Origin: Cryoendolithus antarcticus
Taxonomy: Eukaryota; Ascomycota; Dothideomycetes; Cladosporiales; Cladosporiaceae
Assembly: GCA_002077065.1 (NCBI GenBank)
Contig: NAJO01000065.1
Span: 62,001 to 126,000 of the forward strand
Reading direction: 5' to 3'
Length of the DNA: 64,000 bases
Shown: one piece after another, positions 34,372 through 44,099 of the stretch
Numbering within the stretch: the stretch's first letter is position 1
Layout: each line of letters begins with the position of its first letter
Translations under genes and position numbers: made by a program
The notes under the pieces: generated by a model
Seen by the model: the letters and a program-made list of their open reading frames with translations, nothing else
The model's database searches: none
Told to the model about the DNA's origin: nothing

Positions 34372-34460
34372 CACTCTTCCGGGAGTCGAACCCGGGGCCA
34401 CTCGCAATTTGGCTTAAGGTTGAACCCTAAGCGAGTATCATACCACTAGACCAAAGAACC
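34372..34460 (-). tRNA. tRNA-Pro (AGG) with 18-nt intron, imperfect acceptor stem
   Basis: Read on the minus strand, it begins GGTTCTT, then TGGTCTAGTGGTATGAT (D arm with box A), an anticodon stem CTCGC/GCGAG, and the T arm CCCCGGGTTCGACTCCCGG with box B. The loop TTAGGG gives anticodon AGG (34426-34428), as in fungal tRNA-Pro. An intron of about 18 nt lies at the canonical site one base 3' of the anticodon (34407-34424). The 3' acceptor strand reads AAGAGTG instead of the expected AAGAACC. Pairs 4-7 are Watson-Crick, 2-3 are G-U/U-G, and the first pair is a G-G mismatch. It may be a functional gene with a weak stem or a tRNA with a damaged 3' end. Confidence 0.8.
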
Positions 34461-34724
34461 GCCTGTCATTACTGGATGGGGAGATGTGCAGAATTACTGA
34501 TTATAAACAGAGTATTACAATGCGAAACACACCACGAGGTTTCAATCGGCATGAGATTGTTTGGTGATGCTAGGAAGAGGTGAGGCCGAGACAAGCTTCG
34601 CCAGGTCGCTCCTTCCTCAAATACAACTGAGCAACGTACGTGCTTCGGAAGCGTCTATAGACAGGGTATCTTGAGGTCTATATATACAAGTCTTTGCTCT
34701 ACCTCTATGCAATTTTAGCGCATT

Positions 34725-36843
34725 TCACCCATCGAAAACGCCGTGTTGCAGCTCAACGCCCATTCTGTGAAGAAGTCAGTACATCGCATTCTCACCGAGA
34801 TCACACGAGCAAAACTCACCCTTCAGCCATCTTCCGCATGCTCTCCTCAATATCGTCATCCATACCCTTCCCTACACCCAGCCATTGTCTGATCTTGGCC
34901 CAGTAGAACACGAAGTCAGTGCTGATTAGTACAGTCCTGAACAACAAATGCTTTCCGTACTCCTTCCATCGTTGGCTGAGCGAGGCTTCCCGGTTCTCTG
35001 CGAGAGCTCGACTCGCCCATGTCCCAGTGATCTTCACACGATTCACAGGACTTCCCAGGAACTGATTATTTCCCTGCACAATCCTCAGATTCCGCCCAAT
35101 GAAGATAAGCTCTTGCGGGAACTTGTCTTGGTTGGAGAGAATGTCGCGAACGCCAGCCCGCATCTTCTGCTGCATCTCAAACTGCCGCACCTTCTGCTCC
35201 TTCTTACTCATAGCCCTGATCTCAGCTAAAGTCTTTCCATCCCCTCCCTCATACGGTCGCATCAACGTCGCGCTGGCAAAGATATCCGGCGCATTGATGC
35301 CCCATTCTTGCGTCACTTTAGCGATGGTCTTATTATCAAACGTCATGAGACTCCGCCAGAAGAGCGCGTACTCCAAACGGAACTTGGGGTCCATGCTGAT
35401 GTATAGGCCGTGGTCTATGAGTACTAGCTCTGGCTTACCGGATGGCAGCCGCCGGATGAAAATGTTGCCTGGATGCGGATCACAGTGCACCAGACCCCAG
35501 AGGAACATTTGGGCAGAGAAGAGATCGACCATCGTTTGCATTACGGGTTTGAGAGGGAGGCCAAGTCCGCCTTTCTTGGCTGGGCCGCGCCACGCGTCTC
35601 GTTCAGGCTTGAGCTTCTCGTCGTCCGGCTGCTTCCTTGAGATGTTTGCAACGACGTGTGCAGGAGGAGCGTCCAGCTGTACGCCTCCTGCGCCGGGCGA
35701 GCCTTTGCCGTAGCCACCTCGCCATGTGTTGTTGATGCCCTCCTTGTCCCAGAGTCGGATGCCCTCGATCCACTCAGCGGTCATCACACGCTTGCTGCTC
35801 ATGCTGGGATATGTCTCGGGGATGTACACCCTATTCTTCAATCTGGGCTCGTTCTGTATGAGATTCCGCATCTTCTCGCCGTTGCGCGCCTCGTTCTGGA
35901 AGTCCGTCTCCAGCATTAGCCGATCAGAGATATACGGCACTAGACTGTACAGTGGCAGGTCGAAGTACCACGTGTAAATCTTCGTCACGACCTTGAACGC
36001 CCACAGATCCCACTCAACTTGCCGTGCAATCTCTCGCTTCTGTATCTTGATCGCCACTTCTCTCCCATCCGCCAGTCGTGCCCAATGAACCTGCGCGACA
36101 CTTGCGCTCGCTCGTGCCGTCCTCTCCATTACACCCTTGCTTGGGTCTCCATCGAAACTGATCCCGAACACCTCCTCGGGCGTCTTCCCAAAGTCCTCCT
36201 TAATCACCTGCTCCACCTCCTTCCAGCTATTCTGCGTAGCATCGTCAAACATCCTCGCGAACATCTTCTGGAACTCCGGCGGCAAGATGGCAGACTGCAT
36301 CGCGATCGCCTGCCCGATCTTGAGATACAGTCCGCCATTATTCCGCAGCAACTCGAACAGCCGAGTCGCACTTCGGCGATGCAAGTCCTCGACGCTGTCG
36401 CCTATCCAGGGATCGGGGCGGAAGTTTATCTTATAATCTACCGCTACGAAGAGACCGTTGGCGAAGGTACGGAAGGTGCGCGAGAGGCAGGCGTCGTAGA
36501 AATATTGGTCCGCTGCCAACACTGCGCCTACGACCAGGGCTGTGCGGATAAGTCGGCGGAGCCATTTTCGCGAACGGCGATAGGTTTTGGCTTTGGCGGG
36601 TTTGCCTAGTTCAGCGATTGTTGGTGGGCGGAGAGGTTGAAATTGCGATTGGAGGCGGCGGGGGGTGAGAGGCAGGGGAAGTCGTCGTGCTGAACTCGCT
36701 TGGCTATGATTGGTCTGCGATCGCGTGCTCAATGTTGCCCTGTGGATGTTATGTCGCGTGAGGTCTCGAGCGAAAGCAGATGGATTGGCGAGGGTCTTGC
36801 TTGCGAATCGTCGACATGACGGCGCAGGGACGAGGCGAAACAT
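34725..36843 (-). CDS. MCP2: Mitochondrial ABC1/ADCK-family kinase-like protein (Mcp2/Cqd2 type)
   Basis: Two exons (intron 34765-34819) encode 687 aa from the ATG at 36843. An in-frame ATG at 36927 would add 28 residues but hide the presequence MFRLVPAPSCRRFASKTLAN, a typical matrix-targeting stretch. A membrane segment follows (LIRTALVVGAVLAADQYFY). The kinase-like domain has the ADCK KxGQ motif in LYLKIGQAIAMQS, AIKIQKREI with the ATP-site Lys, GLVHCDPHPGNIF for the catalytic loop, and LVLIDHGLYI for the metal-binding loop. IDHGLY, with His-Gly where others have DFG, is typical of the ADCK1/5-Mcp2 branch. Family role: mitochondrial lipid and coenzyme Q distribution. The small last exon adds MGVELQHGVFDG; without it the frame stops at 34816, within the donor. 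The central insert (about residues 400-450) is low-complexity. Confidence 0.87.
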
Positions 36844-37526
36844 CAAATCCGCCAACAACGCCGCCACAGAGACTCCAGGACCTAAGAGGCAAATAGGGAT
36901 ACCAGGAGGGTGGAGCGGCACAGTCAAGAACTGGCGCGTGGGACATCTGTAGTTGTCTTGTCATGACGTCTGCATCGGGATGTCACCGCTCTCGCTTTCC
37001 GAGCTCGCATTCACCATACATGTAATGATCAAGATGACCTTGATATTCCTTCTTTCACCATTGCACACCTCGCGTGGTATGAATTCGCCGCAAACATAGC
37101 GTGAGCCTCTCGTGGAGATCCTGACCGCCTCACTGGCGACGTTGGTGCATGCTGGCGCCAGCCATCACGCGTTGCTCGTGGAACCCGCGTCGAGGAATAC
37201 AGAGGCCTTCAACCACATGACCCAGCTCGCTTCAGGATGATTCCACGTCGTCTCTGCTCATCAAACCCGGTGCAATTGTCTCTGATGAGTGCGAGACTGC
37301 ATGCCAGTCTGATTTGAATGTTCAGGTACGATGATGCTGGATCACCACTCACGTCTGTATCTGGTAATTCAAGTGCGTTCTCCTCCGCTCACGGTTGTGC
37401 TTGACTCGTCCACGCTCGTATCGCGCCTTCTGTAGCAGACTGCCACTCTCACGGTCGGCCTGAGAACCGACACACAAGCAACACTGCGACCTTGAGTGGG
37501 ATTCGCCAGTACCTATAGCCACTACT
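36844..37526. other. Intergenic, no gene seen
   Basis: About 680 bp between the divergent MCP2-type gene and the first BTB copy. Only flanking sequence is seen. Confidence 0.5.
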
Positions 37527-38185
37527 ATGGACATCGGTGACGACCTCAACGTGTCGCGCTCTTCATCGCGGGACGAAATGAACGTGAATCCTCTCAAGCG
37601 CAAATGGATTGAGTAAGTCATCAGGAAACACTGCGCCTACTTAGCTGATCTCCTACGTAGAGTCGACTATGGCGACTTGCTCGAAGTGAAAGTGGGCGAT
37701 CCGTCGGCGCCGAGGATCTTCAAAGCGCATAGAGATGTGATTTACAAGAAGAGCAAGTTCCTGGCCGCAGCTGCTACGGAGAGCTGGATGGAGGGCCAGC
37801 AGACAATGATTAGGCTTACGGAGGTGGATGGTAAAATCTCCGCGACATATGTTCACTGCATCTACGTCAAGAGAATCTTCCGCCTGATTAGACGGTGACT
37901 AGTATGGAGGTGTACCCTGCACCTGCTAGCCGATCGACTGGGAGACGTACCGGCTCGCAATGCCGTGATGAGCATCCTTTTCGACCTGTGGCAATCCAAT
38001 CTGCCGAGCCTGCACAATGTTCTGGTCATCGATCAGGGGGCGGCGTACTCGTCAAAACCCCTCCCCCCCCCCCCCCCACCCACCTATTGCTTCAGGAAAG
38101 GTTTGTAACGTGTACGAACAAGACTTGGCCACTACAGCAGGCGACATATCTTCCACCAGATTTTCTGGCTGGTGTCGCGGTCTGA
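37527..38185 (+). pseudogene. Decayed BTB/POZ copy 1
   Basis: The first exon (37527-37612) and intron (37613-37660, GTAAGT/TAG) are intact and match the neighbour at 38.6 kb, including the NPLKRK end. Exon 2 starts well (VDYGDLLEVKVGDPSAPRIF, then KAHRDVIYKKSKFLAAAATE) but reaches a TGA after RIFRLIRR at about 37897. Similarity to the intact copy resumes in another frame as LHLLADRLGDVPARNAVMSI near 37920-37980. It continues past a 15-base C run (38063-38077), and a third frame gives TWPLQQATYLPPDFLAG before 38185, matching the intact copy's C-terminal region. At least two frame breaks make this a pseudogene unless the assembly is wrong; the C run is a natural suspect for sequence error. Confidence 0.65.
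38063..38077 (+). repeat. Poly-C run (15 bases)
   Basis: An uninterrupted homopolymer of 15 C inside decayed BTB copy 1. It is prone to slippage in vivo and to length error in sequencing, and it coincides with one of the frame changes. Confidence 0.8.
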
Positions 38186-38622
38186 GTGCTTTGTGAAACG
38201 ACCAAGAATCACCTCTGGGGTATCAAAAGCTGAAGAGCGGTCTCCAGGAAGAAGTGGAGCAGGTTTGAGGTACATCGGAAAATGGAATGCGCTGTCACGG
38301 GCTATGATTTATGCTCGTGAGAGCGCGGCGGCGTTCTACCACAAGGCGGAAGTTGTTAGCTGATACTAATGCAACGGACGGCGAGACCTTACCTCACCGG
38401 CATAGAGGATGAAATCTCAAAAGCACTGCTGAGGAGCATGGGCGAAAGTGCATTGGTGGGTCCTCTGCACGTCTCACTGGCATTGCACGGGTCATGTAAT
38501 TGAGTCCCATTAGCTGCATTAAGGTTTTGCGCCTGCATCAAGTTTGCTTATATCTTCGCGATCACCTTCACTCAGCCTTTCACGCCACTGCTTACCTCAC
38601 GTTTTTCTCAAGCCCTGCCAAC
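38186..38622. other. Intergenic between BTB copies 1 and 2
   Basis: About 440 bp between the decayed and the intact BTB copy. It serves as the promoter side of copy 2. No other feature is seen. Confidence 0.5.
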
Positions 38623-39335
38623 ATGGCCAGCTCACCGTCGGCCGCCAGTGCGGACAATAGTATCAATCCCCTCAAGCGTAAATGCGTCGAGTAAGCTTAT
38701 GCAAAGCTGCGTTAGTCGAAGCGTACTGCTAACCAATATGCAGGCAGGACTATACCGATATTCTTGAAGTCAGAGTGGATACGCCTTCCGCGCCGAAGAT
38801 ATTTTGGGTGCACAGAGATGCCATCTGTAAAACCTCCAAATTCTTCAACGCTGCGACTTCAGAAAGGTGGGCGACAGCCGACGACAAATCAATCAAGCTG
38901 CCAGGAGAAGACGCGAACGTGTTCGCAAAGTATTTACACTGGGTGTATCACGATGAGATTAGCATTGAGGCGACGTATCTAGATCCGACGGATCTCGTGA
39001 AGTTCTATTCCTTGGCCGACAGCCTGGACGACGTCGCCGCTCGCAACCGCACCACCGACATCCTTCTGGACGCCTGGCTGTCGAAGGTTCCTAAGCAAGA
39101 ATGTACATGGGAGGTGTTCGAGATGACACCGCCGACCTCGAAGTTGCGCCTGCTGGTAGTGCACTTCTACCTCGCGAACGTCTCTACTCGCTGGCTCGAG
39201 CAAGAAGCTGACAATTACCCACCCTCTTTCTTCCGGCAACTTGCTATGGAAGCTATGAGACACATGAGACAGAACGTGAAGATTACTACCAATGAGATAC
39301 GACACGGCCGAAAGAAATATCAAGAGGAGTGTTAA
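38623..39335 (+). CDS. BTB/POZ domain protein (intact copy of local array)
   Basis: Two exons (intron 38691-38743) encode 219 aa. Exon 1 is a Ser/Ala-rich leader ending INPLKRKCVE. Exon 2 carries the BTB fold: DYTDILEVRVDTPSAPKIFW, VHRDAICKTSKFFNAATSER, then FAKYLHWVYHDEI and LVKFYSLADSLDDVAARNRT. The C-terminus RHMRQNVKITTNEIRHGRKK is basic. It belongs to the small fungal stand-alone BTB family, probably for protein-protein association; a Cullin-3 adaptor role is unproven. It is flanked on both sides by paralogues with the same two-exon layout that are broken. It is the only one of the three able to make a complete protein. Confidence 0.8.
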
Positions 39336-39583
39336 GGTAGTGATGAGGCTTGTCAAAGGCTCGTTCTTGCCATGATGCGGTCCAGTGAGTCCATCATGCC
39401 TTCCCGTCCTGAGCTGTCGGACTTGCACTCACCTTCGAGCAGCTTACTGCGACTTCCGATATGAGAGGAGCTCATTCTCCTCACTCCACTTACCTTCACT
39501 CACTTGTATGCCAATCATCACGTCTCCACCAATCGTCACTTCTCCATCAATACATACTATCACCTCCTGCCAATGTGCACACC

Positions 39584-40239
39584 ATGCCCTCTCCTCCAAG
39601 AAGCCCAGCTCGCACCACTGATGGAGTCAATAAACCACCAAAGCGCAAGTACACAGAATGAATTTCGGATTGTCCCGTGTTGTACGAAATGATATGACTG
39701 ACAGCAGCAGATTCGACTACGCCGAAGCCATCAGCGTCATCGTCGGAAAGGAAGACACGACTCGCACATTCATCGTCCACCAAGACCTCATCTGCGCCAA
39801 GTCAAAGATCTTCAAGGCTGCCTGCTCGACGCGCTGGCCAGAGGGGCAGGAGAAGACAGTCAAGCTGGAGGTTGGCAACGACAATTCTCCTGCACATGCA
39901 ATAGAGTGCATGGACGTGTACCTGCTCGCGGTTCGCCTAGATGACACAGCTCTGCGCGACCACGCAACGATCTGGTTCCGCAACGCTTGTCTTGGGACGA
40001 CGATGTATTGCCTGGGACGGACATTTGTGCAATGTGTATACAACAGCACTGTCGCGGGCTCCAATTTCCGCGCTTTGATGGTGGACACATATTGAGCGGC
40101 CAAAGATCGACAGAGCTTCCATGCTTCGAACTTAGAGTTTGTTGAGGAGCTTGCGAATGCGGCACTCCGCCATTTGCCGACCGGGTCTGCGTTTGCGGAT
40201 ATGGAGGATAAGTATCTCGAGGGCGTGAACGAAGGGTGA
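39584..40239 (+). pseudogene. Decayed BTB/POZ copy 3
   Basis: Exon 1 (from ATG 39584) ends in KPPKRKYTE, matching its neighbours, but the splice donor position 39658-39659 reads AT instead of GT, so the frame runs into TGA. The acceptor at 39710 is still present, and exon 2 begins FDYAEAISVIVGKEDTTRTF, then IVHQDLICAKSKIFKAACST. The segment corresponding to the middle of the BTB fold (about 30 residues in copy 2) is missing: IECMDVYLLAVRLDD joins the two sides. A TGA interrupts the frame at 40093-40095, after which homology-like sequence continues in the same frame as EFVEELANAALRHLP to the stop at 40239. Three independent lesions support a pseudogene. Confidence 0.65.
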
Positions 40240-40316
40240 AACTAGAGAATGGAGGAAGTGGCAGTAGGGGCCACATCGAGAGTCTCCAGTGAGAGGATGG
40301 AAAGCCGTATAGGCAC

Positions 40317-41081
40317 TCAGACATACCCCTGGCCCCTCGCCTCCCTCCCGGCCCGACTGCTCCTCCACAGCCCCCTCTTCGCCGTCCGTCCACCCATCCT
40401 CACAACTCCAATCAAATGCTGCACCCCCGCCACAACCCCATCCACAACCTGCACCTCCGCCCCAACAGCCTCCTGCACCGCAGCTTGCATATCAGTCATG
40501 CCCGCACACCCTAATGTAAGCACATCCGCGCCATCGATCTCCACGAGCTCCTTCGCCACGGTCATCATGCGATCTAGGACTTGTTGTCGAGGAAGGCGCT
40601 CGAGGTCTAGCACGCCGAGATCACAGCTGCGGACGCCGGCGAGGGAGGATGTGAAACCGTAGGCGGCGAAGCCGTCGCGGTGGGCGATTGCGGAGCGGGA
40701 GCTGGTGGACACTACGCCGATGCGGGCGCCGAGCGTTCGGGCGTAGAAGAGACTTGCTTCCATGATTCCGATGATGGGTACGTCGAGTTCTTCTCTCAGC
40801 ATCGGGATCAGAGCGTGGCTGCTATAGCACGCCACTAGGATTGCGTCGTAGTGCTCCTTTGCTTGTAGGGGAAGTAAGGCGCGGAATGCTGCGGCGGAGG
40901 AGAGCACGTTGTCGACGGCGCCTTCTATGGCTGATGGACCGGGGTGAGGGGATGTGAAGCCGTGAACCGAGCCGTCTGGGGGAAGAGTTGGAGTGACGAG
41001 TTTGAGGCAGCTGTCTGTCATGGAGGAGGTGGCGTTGGGGTTGGCGATGAGGATGCGGATTTTGGGCTTGGTGTCGGCCAT
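40317..41081 (-). CDS. Asp/Glu/hydantoin racemase family protein (Dcg1-like)
   Basis: A single exon of 254 codons. It begins KIRILIANPNATSSMTDSC, the typical first strand and helix of the family. The two catalytic-type cysteines lie in VACYSSH and LTLGCAGM, the paired Cys motifs of the Asp/Glu racemase superfamily. The size matches yeast Dcg1 (about 244 aa), an allantoin-cluster protein of unknown reaction. By family it could be an allantoin or hydantoin racemase; no neighbouring purine-degradation genes support this. The tail after RMGGRTAKRG is basic and looks non-conserved. It is convergent with the BTB array, with about 80 bp between the stops. Confidence 0.85.
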   Translation of the reverse strand: MADTKPKIRILIANPNATSSMTDSCLKLVTPTLPPDGSVHGFTSPHPGPSAIEGAVDNVLSSAAAFRALLPLQAKEHYDAILVACYSSHALIPMLREELDVPIIGIMEASLFYARTLGARIGVVSTSSRSAIAHRDGFAAYGFTSSLAGVRSCDLGVLDLERLPRQQVLDRMMTVAKELVEIDGADVLTLGCAGMTDMQAAVQEAVGAEVQVVDGVVAGVQHLIGVVRMGGRTAKRGLWRSSRAGREARGQGYV

Positions 41082-41822
41082 GGTGATGTGGAATGCGGCC
41101 GGAACAGTGGAGTAGTACTCGAGGTCCAGTCGTCGTTATCACTGAATGCTTCGTTCACAGCTTCGGAAGTAATAGCCTATCGTCAGCTCAGCTCGGTGTA
41201 AGTGAGTTTATCGGCTTCCAGCTCACTAAGTCGCAAATGGTATCACTGATCAGGACAGTATGGAATGGCAACGGGAAAATAGCGGAAAAGGGTAGAAGAG
41301 ACGTTGTTCAATGACCTTATCTAGTACCTGCCTATACCTTATCCTCTTGGCCGCAGCTAATGCACAGTGGCCGTTGCAAGTCATGATGATTTGCTGATGT
41401 GCCGATCATCTCCAAGCCTTTGTAAGCTTGGTGAATGGCCGGTCGATGAGATACGTAGATGATCTAGTGATACATTCTGAAGGTTGAAAGGTATCAGGAC
41501 GTGTCTCAAGGTTCCCCGGCAATGACCTCCACACATCATCCCATCCGGTACGGTACCACATCCATGTGCTGAGCTAGAGACTTATATGTTGGGGTCATCA
41601 TGCTTGACAACGATCCTGTGATGTATAACAGTGATTTACAAATGTAATGCGTAGTCTACATCTGCTGCATTCTAGAGTACCGGAAATCCCGGCTAGAAGC
41701 CCACCAACACCGCCTGCGGTCGCTTTTCCCAAGGGGCATCTTCGCCATCGATCAACTTATCTCTAGATGCTCGCAAATCAGTCATCGATCTCATCCGCTA
41801 GGTAGGTCTCCTCGTGACAACT
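41082..41822. other. Intergenic, no gene seen
   Basis: About 740 bp between the racemase-like start and the lactonase-like stop, both on the minus strand. It includes the racemase promoter. No repeat or RNA gene is recognised. Confidence 0.5.
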
Positions 41823-43022
41823 CTACCCGCTAAGCTGCCCTTCCTGATCCCACACCACACACGTAACATTGCCCGCAATTGGTACCCTTGCAATGGGCTC
41901 GCCGATCAACCCTGAAGCCACATCGCGCTTCAGGATGGCTACATTCCCACTCAGCTGGTTCCCTACAGCTACGAATCCACCTGACGGGCTCAAGCTGAAC
42001 TGCCGAGGGTACAAGCCGCCACTCGGCCAGATCTGCGTGAACACTAATGCGCCGTTGGGCTGAAGCGCGAACGTCGTGAGAGAGTCGGACGGTATCGGCG
42101 AGCCACCTGTTGCGTTCGGTAGAGAGAACAGTGTGCTGTTCCTGTTGCTGACGATTAGAAAGCGGTTGTCAGGCGACACTACCACGCCAGCGGGCGCGTT
42201 GATACGCTCATGGTTCAGCAGGCCAAGGGTGGGTGTCTGCGAGAGAAGAGTGAAGTTCAGCCCGCCTGACGAAGGTTGGTAGGTCACGCTGTAGCTGAGG
42301 ATCGCGCTGGTGAGTTCGGTGGCGAGGTGGAAGTAGGTCGTTCCGCCTGGGATGCCGGAGGGATTGTAGAAAACTCCATGGCGGGGTCCTGAGCCAGCGG
42401 GAGCTTTGAGAGAGGTCTTCTCGGTGAGAATAAGTGTCGTCGGGTTGATTGAGAAGATACGGACGAGATCTGCGCCGAGATCCGGGACGACGATGTACTG
42501 GCCTGTTGGGTCAAGGATTGTCTCGTGCTCGTGCGGAGCGTCTTGGCGGTCGGGCACTGTGCCGGGCGCTGAGAGGGTGAAGGGGAAGGACTGCGAGGCT
42601 GAGAATTGTCCGCCACCGTTCAGGTACCACGTCGTGACCGCTGAGCCGGTGTAGTGGGCGAGAGCGATTGCTCGACGGCCAGCAGGATTGCCATATATTG
42701 TGCCATGCACTGGGCCGGAGATGACTGTCTGGTTCTTGATGGCATTGAGACTGCCGTCTTGGTTGATGGTGAAGGAGCTTAGAGACCCGTTCAATGAGGT
42801 AAGTCCCTCGTTCTGGCAGAACAAAAGACCTCTATTGGCGTCGATGGTGAGCCACGATGGATTGGGTCCGCAAGCTGCGTTGTAGAAGGTCGGCGCCAGA
42901 GTGTAATTGCCGCTGGTCTCTGTCAGGCTCAGCGATGTGACATTACCGGCGTAGGAGCTGACGAAAAGATTGACTGCTGAAGCTGCTCCGCTGAGCGCGA
43001 GCAGAACTGTTGGGTACTTCAT
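41823..43022 (-). CDS. Secreted lactonase-type seven-bladed beta-propeller protein
   Basis: A single exon of 399 codons from the ATG at 43022. An upstream in-frame ATG at 43100 would mask the signal peptide MKYPTVLLALSGAASA. Repeated propeller strands follow. DAPHEHETILDPTGQYIVVP, then DLGADLVRIF, and GSGPRHGVFYNPSG are hallmark motifs of the 6-phosphogluconolactonase (YbhE/Lactonase_7) family. Many N-glycosylation sequons (NVT, NYT, NGS, NQT) agree with secretion. Because it is extracellular, true 6-phosphogluconolactonase activity is unlikely. Fungal secreted members may act on other sugar or aromatic lactones, as in cis,cis-muconate lactonising enzymes. The family call is strong; the substrate is unknown. 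Confidence 0.87.
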   Translation of the reverse strand: MKYPTVLLALSGAASAVNLFVSSYAGNVTSLSLTETSGNYTLAPTFYNAACGPNPSWLTIDANRGLLFCQNEGLTSLNGSLSSFTINQDGSLNAIKNQTVISGPVHGTIYGNPAGRRAIALAHYTGSAVTTWYLNGGGQFSASQSFPFTLSAPGTVPDRQDAPHEHETILDPTGQYIVVPDLGADLVRIFSINPTTLILTEKTSLKAPAGSGPRHGVFYNPSGIPGGTTYFHLATELTSAILSYSVTYQPSSGGLNFTLLSQTPTLGLLNHERINAPAGVVVSPDNRFLIVSNRNSTLFSLPNATGGSPIPSDSLTTFALQPNGALVFTQIWPSGGLYPRQFSLSPSGGFVAVGNQLSGNVAILKRDVASGLIGEPIARVPIAGNVTCVVWDQEGQLSG

Positions 43023-44099
43023 GCTTGACGAGTATCGACTGGAGGTTGGTCTGGAGTCGAAAGGGCACAGGACAAGCTGATGAGAGATGCAGGTGGGCAC
43101 TACTCCTCAATTCTATAGCGCTCCGCTTGATGTTCGGCTTCACTACCGGCTGACGAGGATGAGGTGAGCCGTGTCAATGCACTCCGGATCGAGATTGAAT
43201 GTGTGATGTTTCTATGAACGAAGTGAAGTCAAGACGGTCTGTCAGGGAGCTTGCTCATGACCATTGAAACCGAGCGCGCTGCATGCCAGATTTGGCTGCC
43301 GCTATCGATCGTCCTAGCTCAGCGCGCTCGATGGCGCAGAATATTGTACCTGACGCCTTCGATATATTGATGCGGGGATATTCAGGTACCGGATGACGGT
43401 GTTGCTGCAGGTGTGGAGCCGAAGATGGAGCCGAGCCGGACGGAGATGGGCCGAGCAACTACACACACAGGCTTCGACGCGTCTTGCTTCTGATATGTTG
43501 ATGGCTTCCATCATATTCGCGTCGTCGCTGCCAACATCGCACACCTTGCGACGTCTCCCTGGCTCCTTTCGCGAGCTATATCTGACTTCGAGCCGCGCCT
43601 GATGATTGCGGGTTTCCCGCCACGAAGAGCCGACATCTTGCGCACACGGAAGATTTATCGTACAAGTCACCATCCGTCTCATATTTCTCCCACAACGCAT
43701 TCAGTGTAGCCTTCAAATCATGTCGCAATGAGGTTTCTCTACGACGCACGTTCGCTATCCATGATGACACAAGGTGAGGAGTTGTCTCATATCCTGCGCT
43801 TGCTCGCTGTGTGGGAAGGTACGTATGGAGAGAGCGTGACTTCCTTTGATCTCTCACAATGCTCCTTCCACTTCACGCTCTCCGTCTTGCCAGACCGCCC
43901 CGCCACACTGCTTCATCTCAAATTCCGCGGGATCTCCTCCTATCTGGCAATGCAGAACGCCCGACAGCGGCGGCCTAAGCAAGCCGGCGGGATCGACCGA
44001 CCAAGCCGCCTGCCAGTGGGAACTCAACTCAACAAGTCTCCTACACAGCACAGCCCGCACCTGCCACCACCCCGCAGCACCAGCAAAACTTCACTCAAC
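43023..44099. other. Intergenic between divergent genes
   Basis: About 1.1 kb. The frame of the downstream gene is open back to 43728, but residues encoded before 44100 look like translated leader, so that part is taken as 5' UTR. The lactonase promoter lies on the left side. Confidence 0.5.

Noticed and set aside
38063..38077. Poly-C run as a possible regulatory or telomeric element
   Set aside because: It is a plain homopolymer inside a decayed gene; slippage or sequencing artefact is the simpler view.
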